Part shown: positions 8,861-17,552 of the stretch, in pieces
Layout of the letters: every line of letters starts with the position of its first letter
How positions within the stretch are numbered: position 1 is the first letter of the stretch
Source of the DNA: Syntrophomonas zehnderi OL-4
GTDB taxonomy: Bacteria; Bacillota; Syntrophomonadia; Syntrophomonadales; Syntrophomonadaceae
Length of the DNA: 40,944 nucleotides
NCBI RefSeq assembly: GCF_000983115.1
Contig: NZ_CGIH01000032.1
Location: 26,019 to 66,962, forward strand
Direction of reading: 5' to 3'
Position numbers and translations under genes: made by a program
Notes under the pieces: model-generated
Database searches by the model: none
What the model saw: the letters and a program-made list of their open reading frames with translations, nothing else
What the model was told of the DNA's origin: nothing

Positions 8861-10218
8861 CTATTACTTTCCTGGGCTGCCTTTATAGCATCACTGATAT
8901 CTCTTATCACCTCCTCCAACAGGTATTGTTCAGGACCCTGGGCCATGATTCTTACCATCGGCTCGGTTCCCGAAGGTCTGACTACCAATTTGCCGAATTC
9001 ACCCAGTCTTTTTTCAGCCTGGATTAAGGCAGCGGTAACCAGTTTATGATTAAGGATAGTATCCTTATCCTCCAGCCGAACGTTAACCAGCAACTGGGGT
9101 TGCTTTTCCATTTCGGCGGCCAGTTCCGACAAAGGCAAGCCGGTTCTTTTTATTACTTCGGCCAGTTTTAGTGAAGTCAGCAGTCCATCGCCAGTAGTAG
9201 CATGATTAAGGAAAATAATGTGCCCGGACTGTTCCCCCCCCAGGAGAGCGCCGGTTTCCTGCATTTTTTCCAACACATAGCGATCCCCTACCGCACAGCT
9301 GTCAACCTCTATTCCTTCCCGCCTCAGGGCAATATCAAGACCGATATTGCTCATTACAGTTGCGGCTACACGAGCCGGTTTTAACTTGGAGCGGCGCACC
9401 ATATCCAGACCACATATAACCATGATGTAATCCCCATCTAGTTCATTGCCCCGTTCGTCAACGGCAATGCAGCGATCAGCATCCCCGTCATAAGCTATAC
9501 CCAGATCGGCTTTATGCTGCAAAACAGCTTTTTTTAAACCTTCGGTATAGGTCGAGCCACAGCGATCATTAATATTGATCCCATTGGGCTGGGCATTGAT
9601 CTCAATAACCCGGGCTCCTAGTCTCTCCCACATCAGGCCGGCGGCCTGATAGGCTGCGCCATTGGCACAATCTATTACAATACATAAATCATCTAACTTA
9701 GTTTTTTCACTGTAGCAGGAACATAAAAAATCCAGATAGCGATTCAGGGCTTCAGCTACATCATATACTCTTCCTACTTCCTGGCCCTGGGGACGAATCA
9801 GATTACTCGTTCCCTCCAGAACCAGCTGTTCAATTTCGGCTTCGATCTCATCGGGCAGCTTATAGCCGTTGGGGCCAAAGAATTTGATACCATTATCTTC
9901 AACCGGGTTGTGGGAAGCCGAAATAACGATCCCGCAAGAAGCTTCGTATTGCCTGGTCAGGTAGGCCACCGCCGGAGTTGGTATCACACCCAAAGTTAGG
10001 ACATCTGAACCGGTTGAACATATGCCGGCGATCAATGCGGCTTCCAACATATCACCTGATACCCGGGTATCCTTGCCAACCATTATACGCGGCCGGGTGC
10101 AGCTATTGTGTTGGCTCAGCACATAACTGCCGGCTCTGCCTAGGTCGAAAGCCATCTCCGGCGTAAGCTCCAGGTTGGCTATCCCTCTTACTCCATCAGT
10201 ACCGAACAATGTTCCCAC
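8857..10218 (-). CDS. glmM: Phosphoglucosamine mutase
   Basis: Interconverts glucosamine-6-phosphate and glucosamine-1-phosphate, the step after GlmS. With the GTG start at 10218 the protein begins MGTLFGTDGVRG, the standard GlmM N-terminus, and the phospho-serine loop VISASHNP places the active Ser at position 102, as in known GlmM. The metal loop DGDADR and the phosphate-binding RPSGTEPMVRIM near the end are present. GGAGGT lies seven bases before the GTG; the ATG at 10224 is too close to it and the TTG at 10233 precedes it. Length 453 is typical. Confidence 0.96.
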   Translation of the reverse strand: MGTLFGTDGVRGIANLELTPEMAFDLGRAGSYVLSQHNSCTRPRIMVGKDTRVSGDMLEAALIAGICSTGSDVLTLGVIPTPAVAYLTRQYEASCGIVISASHNPVEDNGIKFFGPNGYKLPDEIEAEIEQLVLEGTSNLIRPQGQEVGRVYDVAEALNRYLDFLCSCYSEKTKLDDLCIVIDCANGAAYQAAGLMWERLGARVIEINAQPNGININDRCGSTYTEGLKKAVLQHKADLGIAYDGDADRCIAVDERGNELDGDYIMVICGLDMVRRSKLKPARVAATVMSNIGLDIALRREGIEVDSCAVGDRYVLEKMQETGALLGGEQSGHIIFLNHATTGDGLLTSLKLAEVIKRTGLPLSELAAEMEKQPQLLVNVRLEDKDTILNHKLVTAALIQAEKRLGEFGKLVVRPSGTEPMVRIMAQGPEQYLLEEVIRDISDAIKAAQESNS

Positions 10219-10597
10219 GATCATTACCTCCAAAATATGAATTAGACTTATTATATTTGCTGGATTTTATAACCTGCAGATGCATATTGCAACTAATCTA
10301 AAAATCGCCAAACTTTGCTGTTGTCAATTATTTTAACATTCAAGTTCTAGTTAAACAGCCGGAATTATAATGTAAACAGCGCCACTTTATTCCGCATCAG
10401 GGGTTGAGTGGTCAGGTTTATCTTCTACTTCCCCATTTAGTTTGTTAAATAGCTATTATTTATTATTATGCTTTTTAGTAACAGATGGTTAACATTTATA
10501 GCCGTAAGAAGATCCCCAAAATTCCCCTATTAACCTGGAATCTGCACAGATCTAAGCCGAGTATAGCATTTTTTTATTTATCAACGCACCCGGGGCT
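10219..10597. other. Long gap between cdaR and glmM
   Basis: About 380 AT-rich bases without a gene. A TTGACA (minus strand, 10327-10322) is a possible -35 for glmM, but the matching -10 (TTTTTA at 17 bases, or TTTAGA at 19) is poor. No clear terminator hairpin for cdaR is seen, so read-through from cdaA-cdaR into glmM remains possible. Confidence 0.4.
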
Positions 10598-11530
10598 TCA
10601 TTCCTGAATGACCTTATCATTCACTTTCTCAATAGTAACTTTTACATTTACCTGCATTGGTGTGGCTGTCACCCCTTCCGGGACGATAATATCAACTGCC
10701 TGGACAAAACTCTCTTTCTTATCGCTAATATCAATTTCCCGGGTCAATACTTCCGTTATTATATCTATTCTTATTTTTTCACCCATCAGGCTGATCATGG
10801 CCGGATCAACGGTGATTTCTCCCACTCGATATCCTTCAGCGGGCTTGCCTTTAATCTGTGGTTTTATCGGCACATTTATCTGCTTCTGGGTTGGTTCCAC
10901 CACTACATAAGCTTTCACTTTTTCAGGCAGCAAGGAAAATCCCTGGCTGATCTTATTGCCCTGAGCATCCCTTGCTTCCAGCGCGACTGTATATGCACTG
11001 ATTCCCTTACTATCCCCCAGGCTAACCGGCGCAGTAATTACGGCTATCCGGTTTACGACGGACGGGTCTCCTATTACCATACATTTGTCAGGTGATATAT
11101 TTACTTCCCGCAGTTCAAAACCCGCGGAGGGATTCTGTATTACTTCAACTTTAATGGGCATTAGGTGTTCTCTTAATTCCTCTAATTCAACTTCCACCTT
11201 GTCAGGCTGCACCGTTGTCAGCATAGCTCCTTTAACCGGCTGAACCTTGACAGGAAGCGTATGCTTGCCTTTTTCCATCCCAGCTAAATCGACATAGGCT
11301 ACAATCTCACCTGTTTCGCGAAATACTCCCCATAGTTTTACAGATACGGTCTGAGGGCCGACCACGGTCAAACCAGAGGGTATATTATAATATTGCAGCT
11401 CAGCCTCCACAATGTTTTTGCCGCTGGCTAGACCACCTTGATTAACAACATAGAACCAAAGCATACAGGCCATCAACAAAGATAAGGCTTTAAGTCCGAT
11501 GGATTTCTTCCTGCTTCTAGAGTCTCTCAT
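10598..11530 (-). CDS. cdaR: CdaR/YbbR-domain regulator of diadenylate cyclase
   Basis: Membrane-anchored partner that modulates CdaA activity in Firmicutes. A single N-terminal hydrophobic helix (about residues 10-26, LKALSLLMACMLWFYVV) is followed by extracytoplasmic YbbR repeats, recognisable by recurrent blocks such as VEVIQNPSAGFELREVNISP and the later KPAEGYRVGEITVDP. I use the ATG at 11530 since it shares ATGA with the cdaA stop; an upstream in-frame ATG at 11551 lies before the GGAGGAGG and would place the ribosome site inside the gene. Length is 310 residues. Confidence 0.88.
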   Translation of the reverse strand: MRDSRSRKKSIGLKALSLLMACMLWFYVVNQGGLASGKNIVEAELQYYNIPSGLTVVGPQTVSVKLWGVFRETGEIVAYVDLAGMEKGKHTLPVKVQPVKGAMLTTVQPDKVEVELEELREHLMPIKVEVIQNPSAGFELREVNISPDKCMVIGDPSVVNRIAVITAPVSLGDSKGISAYTVALEARDAQGNKISQGFSLLPEKVKAYVVVEPTQKQINVPIKPQIKGKPAEGYRVGEITVDPAMISLMGEKIRIDIITEVLTREIDISDKKESFVQAVDIIVPEGVTATPMQVNVKVTIEKVNDKVIQE

Positions 11531-12354
11531 CCCCGGGACCACCTCCTCCATAAGGTAGGCTTAACATCATCGTTAATAAGCTCCTTTTCCAACAACTCCC
11601 TCAAACTCTGCGCATCAAGATAGCGGATCAGTTTTCTATCCCGCCCCAGGGATACAGATCCGGTTTCCTCGGATACTATTATGGCCAGCGCATCTGAAAC
11701 TTCAGTTATTCCCAGGCCGGCACGATGCCTGGTGCCCAACTGTGGCGGTAATTGGGGGTCATTACTCAAAGGCAGAACACAAGCCGCTTTGTAAATACGC
11801 CCGTCCCTTATAACTAAGGCGCCATCATGCAAGGGAGTATTGGGCACAAATGTATTAATAAGCAAACCTGATGAAACCAGGGAATCTACTGTTATCCCGC
11901 TTTCCAGATATTCTTCTATCCCGGTTTCACGAGCAATAACAATTAAAGCCCCCACCCGATTGCGCGACAATATCCCGACCGCGTCAGTTATTTCTTTTAT
12001 AATCACCTGGTAATCCTGGGGATCAACATCTGTACTGCTGGACTTAAAGAAACTACCCTTACCCAGTTGTTCCAGGAGCCTTCTCAATTCAGGCTGAAAA
12101 ACTATGGGCAGGGCAATAGCAAAGAAAATCCATAATTTCTCCAGCAGCCAATTAAGCATATCCAACTGCATATAGCTGGCCGCAACCGAAAACACCAACA
12201 GGATCATCAAGCCCTTGAGCAGCTGAACTGCCCGGGTTCCCTGAATAAGTCCCAGCAGACGATATATGACATAGGCTACAATAAAGATATCGAGCAGATT
12301 GCGAAATATATCCCAGGGGCTAGCAAACACCCCGGACAATAAACTCAAGTCCAC
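11527..12354 (-). CDS. cdaA: Diadenylate cyclase CdaA (c-di-AMP synthase)
   Basis: Condenses two ATP into cyclic di-AMP, a messenger controlling potassium and wall homeostasis. Three hydrophobic helices occupy roughly residues 20-90, then a DAC (DisA_N) domain with the catalytic DGA (177-179) and RHR (209-211) motifs. Length 275 is standard. The start is GTG with GGGGAG about seven bases upstream. It is coupled to cdaR by a four-base overlap and lies upstream of glmM and glmS, the conserved Firmicute neighbourhood; GlmM is known to bind and inhibit CdaA in several species. Confidence 0.95.
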   Translation of the reverse strand: MDLSLLSGVFASPWDIFRNLLDIFIVAYVIYRLLGLIQGTRAVQLLKGLMILLVFSVAASYMQLDMLNWLLEKLWIFFAIALPIVFQPELRRLLEQLGKGSFFKSSSTDVDPQDYQVIIKEITDAVGILSRNRVGALIVIARETGIEEYLESGITVDSLVSSGLLINTFVPNTPLHDGALVIRDGRIYKAACVLPLSNDPQLPPQLGTRHRAGLGITEVSDALAIIVSEETGSVSLGRDRKLIRYLDAQSLRELLEKELINDDVKPTLWRRWSRG

Positions 12355-12446
12355 ATTACTTCTCCCCTACGAATTAATATCCTCAAACTATCGTCTCCCG
12401 GCAGACGGGATCGGTTTGAACACTGAAAATATGGAAACCGACCCTG

Positions 12447-13094
12447 CTAATTTCCGCCTTCCTGAAAATAGTGAAATACCGCCAAAATTCCTTCATCTAC
12501 ACTGATCATCCCACGGTTACCCGACAGTACGTTGGATATGGCATAAGGAACCTTTTGTTCCAGCACAACTTGATCCAACGGATAATCAAACCCCTGAACC
12601 GTAACCCCATGGGCCTGTTCCGTAAGGGATAAAACCGAGACCAGGTCGCCTGCCTGACCAATGATTTCTAATTCTTTACTCACCAGGTAAACAGCTAAAC
12701 GCGGCGACAGGTGGCTAATCTTGATTCCCCGCTGCGCCATTTCTATACCCCCATAGAGGTTGGATAAAGTATGATCCAATCTTCTCCCCAAGGTACCCAA
12801 CAAAATAATTTCACTCGCACCCATTTCGGCCGCCTTGGTTAAAACCAATTGCGTATCGGTAAAGTCTTTGCGGCGGGGAAACTTTTTAAAGGTCACCTTT
12901 CTTTTGACAAAATACTCTTTCACCTCAGGAAAAATGGAATCCATATCTCCTATTATTATTTGGGGAACCACACCCATTTTATAGGCATGGTTGGCCCCTC
13001 CATCAGCACATAAAATGGTTTCTTGGCCGGTCAAATATTGATTATAGAATGAAAGATCACCATATTTTCCATTAGCCATTACTATAAAACGCAT
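12447..13094 (-). CDS. thiN: Thiamine pyrophosphokinase
   Basis: Transfers pyrophosphate from ATP to thiamine to give the cofactor thiamine diphosphate. Family motifs are clear: ADGGANHAY (30-38), GDMDS (49-53), KDFTDTQ (76-82) and GRRLDHTLSNL (103-113), with the C-terminal beta-barrel reading NVLSGNRGMISVDEG, the thiamine-binding part. Length 215 fits. It lies about 90 bases ahead of cdaA on the same strand and could share its transcript, though the functions are unrelated. The ATG is preceded by GGGAGAAAG. Confidence 0.93.
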   Translation of the reverse strand: MRFIVMANGKYGDLSFYNQYLTGQETILCADGGANHAYKMGVVPQIIIGDMDSIFPEVKEYFVKRKVTFKKFPRRKDFTDTQLVLTKAAEMGASEIILLGTLGRRLDHTLSNLYGGIEMAQRGIKISHLSPRLAVYLVSKELEIIGQAGDLVSVLSLTEQAHGVTVQGFDYPLDQVVLEQKVPYAISNVLSGNRGMISVDEGILAVFHYFQEGGN

Positions 13095-13321
13095 TATATC
13101 TTTCTCCCATTCTCGTATGCCGTTTTGCTGTATAGTATCATACCATAATATTAAAAACCAGGGGATGGAAGACCCTTACTTTTTTCATCATGACTTACGA
13201 TTAATATGTTTTTTTCTTGCAATTGCCTTAAGCATTTTAAGTAAAAAAAGAAGGATTATCTTAGCTGAAATTGCTTAAAAATTCGCTTTTCTTAAAGCTC
13301 ATTAATATTAAAATTAGTAAA

Positions 13322-13350
13322 TTGACAAAAAAAAATGCGTTCTTTATAAT
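13322..13350 (+). promoter_or_regulatory. Sigma-A promoter of the ferredoxin gene
   Basis: TTGACA at 13322-13327 and TATAAT at 13345-13350, separated by exactly 17 bases: a perfect consensus. Transcription should start near 13357, giving a leader of about 29 bases that carries AAAGGAGGCG seven bases before the ATG. Predicts strong constitutive expression. Confidence 0.92.
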
Positions 13351-13385
13351 GCTATTAATTGACTGTAGCAAAGGAGGCGAATTCA

Positions 13386-13562
13386 ATGAGCTATACGATT
13401 AACGATGAATGTATAAGCTGTGGCGTATGTGCAGATGAATGCCCTGTAGAAGCCATCACTGAAGGTGAGGACAAGTATGTGATCAATCCGGATCTTTGTA
13501 CCGACTGTGGTGCCTGCGCCGATGTATGCCCGGTGGAAGCACCCGAGCCGGCTGATGAATAA
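13386..13562 (+). CDS. 2[4Fe-4S] clostridial-type ferredoxin
   Basis: Small electron carrier of 58 residues. Two CxxCxxCxxxCP motifs give eight cluster ligands at Cys 9, 12, 15, 19 and 38, 41, 44, 48. The pseudo-twofold arrangement and acidic composition are typical of clostridial ferredoxins serving pyruvate:ferredoxin oxidoreductase, hydrogenases and related enzymes. The ATG at 13386 is fixed by AAAGGAGGCG; an in-frame upstream start at 13359 would sit at the transcription start and before the ribosome site. Monocistronic, with a consensus promoter and its own terminator. Confidence 0.97.
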   Translation: MSYTINDECISCGVCADECPVEAITEGEDKYVINPDLCTDCGACADVCPVEAPEPADE

Positions 13563-13599
13563 ACTGCCTGATAAATCCACCAAACAGTTTAATCACCAC

Positions 13600-13630
13600 T
13601 AAAAAAAAACCCTTGCGGGTTTTTTTTTAC
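13600..13630. terminator. Bidirectional terminator between ferredoxin and HD-GYP gene
   Basis: An A-run, CCC-TTGC-GGG and a T-run form a fully self-complementary hairpin with U-tracts on both strands. It serves the ferredoxin on plus and the HD-GYP gene, ending at 13666, on minus. Confidence 0.88.
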
Positions 13631-13665
13631 TATTAACGGCCGGGTCATTAACAAAATACCTATAT

Positions 13666-14952
13666 TTACACTCGATCCTTTGTTGCGGCCAGCATATCTT
13701 CTATCCTTTCATTGACCAGACCATTCTTACTCTGCACCCGCGAGCGCAGATTATCGATTTCATCAAAATTTTTATGCAGAATTCCAACCAGGTCACCATT
13801 GATTTTTTTATCTTTCACGTGCCCGTCCATAACCTTAAGAGCACTTTCCCGATCCATCCCCTGACGATAGGGCCGCACTTCACATATCGCCGTTAAGATA
13901 TCAGCTACAGCCATAATCTGGGAGCCCAAAGGAAGAGCTCTTTCTTTCATATGGAAGGGATAGCCGGAACCGTCCAGACGCTCATGATGCAAGGCAGCCC
14001 AGACATTAATAATATCCGCCTGCCTAATATTACCCAATATCCGGTAGGTGTAATAGGCATGGCTTTTAATAATATCATATTCCACCTTCGTCAGCGAACC
14101 GGGCTTTTCCAAAATTGAGGGAGGGATGGCCAGTTTGCCCAGGTCATGTAAATATCCGGCAATACGCATCATTTGGCATTCCAGCTGGGAAAAACCTGCC
14201 TGTTTGGCAATATACTCGGCAGTTATAGCTACACCTCGGGAATGATGCGCATTAAGAGGGCTGCGCAAGTCAATCATCCGAGCAAAAAACTGCGCAATCA
14301 TATCCATCTCTTTAACATCCATCTCCATGCTCTGGTTTTCCAAACGGCGCGTGATGACCACATTTAAGGAAGGAGAAACAATATCGAGCCAGAAATATTC
14401 GTAATTTGCCAAATGAATGAAGGCTTCTACCTGTTCGGGATTAAACATGGTTCCGGAATAGCTTCGGATCGTTTTTACAATATCTGCACTCTGGCTCAAA
14501 ATATCAATATCTTTCTTAATCAATACCGCAATCCGGTCAGCCAGATGGATAATATGACTTCCATAGGGCACTGCCACCCCGCGGTCAAGCAGCCCACTGC
14601 CCTTATTCCATGGTTTGTGATGATACCTTATCAACATCGCGACATTTGCCAGAGGGGCAAATTCTCGTAAAAACAAATATCCTATTTCGGCATGTTTTTG
14701 GACATGGTGATCTTCAAATTTAAGAGTATCCAATCTCTCCTGCAGGGACAAAGCACCAATATCATGCAGGCCAGCCGCTAGGGCAATCTCCATCGTTTCT
14801 TGAGTTGGCAGATTTAGTTCCTGGGCTATACTGAAAGCAATATAGGCAACCTGTTTGTGATGATTAGCTACTACCGGGCTAATTAAATCCAGGGCTTCAG
14901 AAAAACTAGCCACCATATCAAGCAAGCTGACCCGAGGTCCATGAATCATCAT
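13666..14952 (-). CDS. Tandem HD / HD-GYP domain protein (putative c-di-GMP phosphodiesterase)
   Basis: The C-terminal half is a canonical HD-GYP domain: HSRGVA, HDLGKLAIP, KSHAYY and HHERLDGSGYP are all present, so cyclic di-GMP hydrolysis is plausible. The N-terminal half repeats the same plan in weaker form: HHKQVAY, LHDIGALS, QKHAEIGY and YHHKPWNKGSG, lacking the exact GYP tripeptide. It thus looks like an internal duplication with one diverged copy. No membrane segment or receiver domain is seen. I place the start at the ATG at 14952, six bases after AGGTGGGG; a GTG at 14964 overlaps that site. Length 428. Confidence 0.88.
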   Translation of the reverse strand: MMIHGPRVSLLDMVASFSEALDLISPVVANHHKQVAYIAFSIAQELNLPTQETMEIALAAGLHDIGALSLQERLDTLKFEDHHVQKHAEIGYLFLREFAPLANVAMLIRYHHKPWNKGSGLLDRGVAVPYGSHIIHLADRIAVLIKKDIDILSQSADIVKTIRSYSGTMFNPEQVEAFIHLANYEYFWLDIVSPSLNVVITRRLENQSMEMDVKEMDMIAQFFARMIDLRSPLNAHHSRGVAITAEYIAKQAGFSQLECQMMRIAGYLHDLGKLAIPPSILEKPGSLTKVEYDIIKSHAYYTYRILGNIRQADIINVWAALHHERLDGSGYPFHMKERALPLGSQIMAVADILTAICEVRPYRQGMDRESALKVMDGHVKDKKINGDLVGILHKNFDEIDNLRSRVQSKNGLVNERIEDMLAATKDRV

Positions 14953-15004
14953 GCTGCTCCCCACCTTTTATACAATTTATACACATTATGATAATGATAA
15001 ACTG

Positions 15005-15472
15005 TTAACGCAAACCGGCAAAATTATTCTGCCGCAAAGCTTCATAGAGAATAATGGCAGCACTATTAGCCAAGTTAAGCGAACGCCCTAAATCAATCAT
15101 AGGAATACGGATCATGTTTTGACGGTAGCTATCCAGTATTTGCGGGCTTAATCCCCGGGTTTCAGATCCAAACACTAAAACATCATCCGTTTCATACTGT
15201 ACTTGCTCATAGCTGCGCGAAGCCTTCGTACTGGCAAGGTACAGGTTATGGTTGCTATAAGCATCAGCAAATTCATTAAAATTCTCCCAGATGCTAACCT
15301 CCACTTGCTGCCAATAATCCAGACCGGCCCTTTTCATGTAGCGGTCGGCCAAAGAAAAGCCTAGTGGCTTAATCAGATGTAAACGCGTCCCGGTCAAAGC
15401 ACAGGTGCGGGCTATATTGCCGGTATTTTGCGGTATTTCAGGTTCTACCAGGACGATTTCCAAACGATTCAC
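15005..15472 (-). CDS. trmL: tRNA (cytidine/uridine-34-2'-O)-methyltransferase TrmL
   Basis: SPOUT-class enzyme methylating the wobble ribose of certain leucine tRNAs. The knot motifs are evident: VEPEIPQNTGNIART at the N end, LVFGSETRGL in the middle, and IPMIDLGRSLNLANSAAI near the C end. Length 155 is typical. The start is uncertain: GTG at 15472 lies just after AGGAAGT, while a TTG at 15463 gives the usual MEIVLVEPEI beginning. Divergent from the spoIID gene. Confidence 0.93.
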   Translation of the reverse strand: MNRLEIVLVEPEIPQNTGNIARTCALTGTRLHLIKPLGFSLADRYMKRAGLDYWQQVEVSIWENFNEFADAYSNHNLYLASTKASRSYEQVQYETDDVLVFGSETRGLSPQILDSYRQNMIRIPMIDLGRSLNLANSAAIILYEALRQNNFAGLR

Positions 15473-15564
15473 TTCCTAAACACTCATCAATATTTGGTTT
15501 AATGGTAACTAATGTACTAAATAATTATACCTAAGATTGCCAGCTATAACAATTTAGTTCGAGG

Positions 15565-15603
15565 CGAAAACTATGTAAAACTTAACGAAAACTATGTAAA
15601 ACT
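15565..15603 (+). repeat. 18-bp direct repeat in the spoIID leader
   Basis: CGAAAACTATGTAAAACT occurs at 15565-15582 and again at 15586-15603, period 21 bases, ending about 26 bases before the spoIID start. It could be a regulator-binding pair or simply a recent slippage duplication. Confidence 0.75.
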
Positions 15604-15629
15604 CATAAACGATCAAAGGAGATGGCATT

Positions 15630-16610
15630 TTGATTAGAGCAATTAAAAAACCGCTTGTTTTATTATTGATGTTATTGCTATTTTTGCCTGTCTTGAGCTT
15701 AAGCGGGTGCCAAAAAACCTCCGACCAACCTAGCCCGAAAAAAAAACCGGCGGCACTTGCCCCGGAAGTAAAAAAGATAAAATCGGAACCCACTATTTCT
15801 CTTTATCGCAGTGCAACCGGGGAAAAACAGCAGATTAAAATGGAAGATTATATAAAAGGAGTCGTAGCCGCTGAAATAGGGCCCAAATTCCCCATGGAAG
15901 CCTTAAAAGCTCAGGCCATTGTCGCCCGAACCATGACCCTGGCTTTAATAAATTATGAATCAGGCAGCCGGGCCAAGCACGGGACAGATGCCAGTGATAA
16001 CCATACTGAATTTCAGGCTTATGACGAAAAAAAGGTTACTGATAAAATCTCCCAAGCCGTAGATGCCACTCGGGGAGAAATTCTGACCTATAATGGCAAA
16101 TTTGTGTATGGGGAATTTCATTCTGTATCTAACGGCAAAACTGCCGACATCAATGAGAGTTTTCCAAAGCTAAAAAACAAAGTCGGAACCTATATTAAGC
16201 CTGTTACTACTAAAGGCATAAAATACGCTCCCGATAAATACCGGAATTGGACGGTAAAAATACCTCGTTCCGAGATAAAAAGTATCATGGGGCCCAAAGC
16301 GGGGTCTTTAGATGACATTAGAATTAGTAAAAAAGGTCCCTCCGGCAGGGCATTGGCCATCACGGCGGGGACTGCTTCCATCGCTGGGGTTGATTTACGT
16401 CAACGGGTCGGATTTGACCGTCTTTATTCAACAGGCCTAAGCAGCGTTAAAGCCCAGGGCGATAACATCATATTTAAAGGTAGCGGCTGGGGACATGGGG
16501 CCGGCATGGAACAATGGGGTGCATACGCCATGGCCAAGGAAGGCAAAACAGCGCGCCAAATCGTAGAACATTACTACCCCACCTCCAATTGGACCAAACT
16601 GTATAAATAA
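15630..16610 (+). CDS. SpoIID/LytB-domain lipoprotein (stage II sporulation protein D-like)
   Basis: SpoIID is a lytic transglycosylase that works with SpoIIP in forespore engulfment. Here a lipoprotein signal ends SLSGC (Cys27), followed by a charged Lys/Pro-rich linker and the SpoIID domain from about residue 55: MEDYIKGVVAAEI, EALKAQAIVARTM, GEFHSVSNGKTAD, and the terminal GSGWGHGAGMEQWGAYAMA block. The TTG start follows AAAGGAGAT. Having a lipobox rather than a plain membrane helix is a variation; it may be a SpoIID paralogue used in vegetative or germination wall remodelling. Convergent with the EamA gene, separated by a terminator. Confidence 0.9.
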   Translation: MIRAIKKPLVLLLMLLLFLPVLSLSGCQKTSDQPSPKKKPAALAPEVKKIKSEPTISLYRSATGEKQQIKMEDYIKGVVAAEIGPKFPMEALKAQAIVARTMTLALINYESGSRAKHGTDASDNHTEFQAYDEKKVTDKISQAVDATRGEILTYNGKFVYGEFHSVSNGKTADINESFPKLKNKVGTYIKPVTTKGIKYAPDKYRNWTVKIPRSEIKSIMGPKAGSLDDIRISKKGPSGRALAITAGTASIAGVDLRQRVGFDRLYSTGLSSVKAQGDNIIFKGSGWGHGAGMEQWGAYAMAKEGKTARQIVEHYYPTSNWTKLYK

Positions 16611-16612
16611 CA

Positions 16613-16660
16613 CCAGACGCACAAGAGGACGGCTACCGTCCCCCTGTGCGTCTGGGTTTA
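16613..16660. terminator. Strong nested hairpin terminator after spoIID
   Basis: Outer arms CCAGACGCACA and TGTGCGTCTGG (11 bases, perfect), inner arms GGACGG and CCGTCC, followed by GGGTTTATTT on plus. It sits between convergent genes and could serve both. Confidence 0.8.
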
Positions 16661-16661
16661 T

Positions 16662-17552
16662 TTAAACCACCAGTTTATTATTCTCAGACGTAATCTTGTT
16701 TTCGTTGGCAGCCGCCAAATAAATGCCGCAAAGAATTAAAATACCACCGATAATCTGATACCATTGCAAGTATTCGTTAAAAATTAGCCAGGCCATGATA
16801 CTGGCTCCGACCGATTCACCTAAAATAGAAATTGCCACAACGGGAGCCTTTACGTACTTCAAGGCCCAGTTTAATATTCCATGCCCGGCAATACCAGGCC
16901 CTAAAGCCAGTAAAAAGAACAACAGCCAATCCCGGCTGGGGTATTCAGTCAGATTCAATCCCATGAGTATCGAAGCCAACAGCAAAATTATTGCGGCCGT
17001 CAGGGACACCAGTGACGTATACGTCCAGGTTCCTACCCGGGAACGAACTTGGCGGCCAATAATAAAATAAATGGCAACAAACAAACCACTGGCCAGGGCC
17101 AACATATCACCCAGCAACTTTCCGTTGACCAGATCTCCCTTAGCAATTAGGGTGCATCCGATTAAGGCGGTAAAAATCCCCCCCCCAATCCAGGCGTTGA
17201 TCTTTTCGTGCAAGAACAGAATAGAAAAGATTAAGACGAAAATAACCTGCAGATTGGTAAAAAGAACTGAACTGGATATGCTCGTATAACCTAGGGAGGT
17301 AATCCAAAAGGAGAAATGCAGGGCCAGGAAAATACCGGCTCCTCCAATAAAAAGATAGTCCTTTTTCTGTATATTTTTTAATTCCCTGATCATTGCAAAG
17401 TTCCCCAGGACAGCAGCCAGAAGCGCGGTAAATGTCACCCGGTAAAACGCAATAACCATGGGCGAAGCCGAAGAAAAACGTATAATAATGGAGGATGTCG
17501 CCATGCAAAGAACGGAGAAAGCCAGCAAAGAATAGACTGGGGCACGATTCAT
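16662..17552 (-). CDS. EamA-family (DMT superfamily) membrane transporter
   Basis: A 296-residue protein with about ten hydrophobic helices in two EamA repeats (roughly 10-140 and 150-285), the layout of metabolite exporters such as RhaT/YdcZ-type and amino-acid effluxers. The beginning of each repeat is seen in SSIIIRFSSASPMVIAFYRV and in GHGILNWALKYVKAPVVAIS. The start ATG overlaps the livG stop as ATGA, so it is translated with the amino-acid importer operon. That placement suggests export of an amino acid or related compound, but substrate assignment is inference. Confidence 0.85.
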   Translation of the reverse strand: MNRAPVYSLLAFSVLCMATSSIIIRFSSASPMVIAFYRVTFTALLAAVLGNFAMIRELKNIQKKDYLFIGGAGIFLALHFSFWITSLGYTSISSSVLFTNLQVIFVLIFSILFLHEKINAWIGGGIFTALIGCTLIAKGDLVNGKLLGDMLALASGLFVAIYFIIGRQVRSRVGTWTYTSLVSLTAAIILLLASILMGLNLTEYPSRDWLLFFLLALGPGIAGHGILNWALKYVKAPVVAISILGESVGASIMAWLIFNEYLQWYQIIGGILILCGIYLAAANENKITSENNKLVV

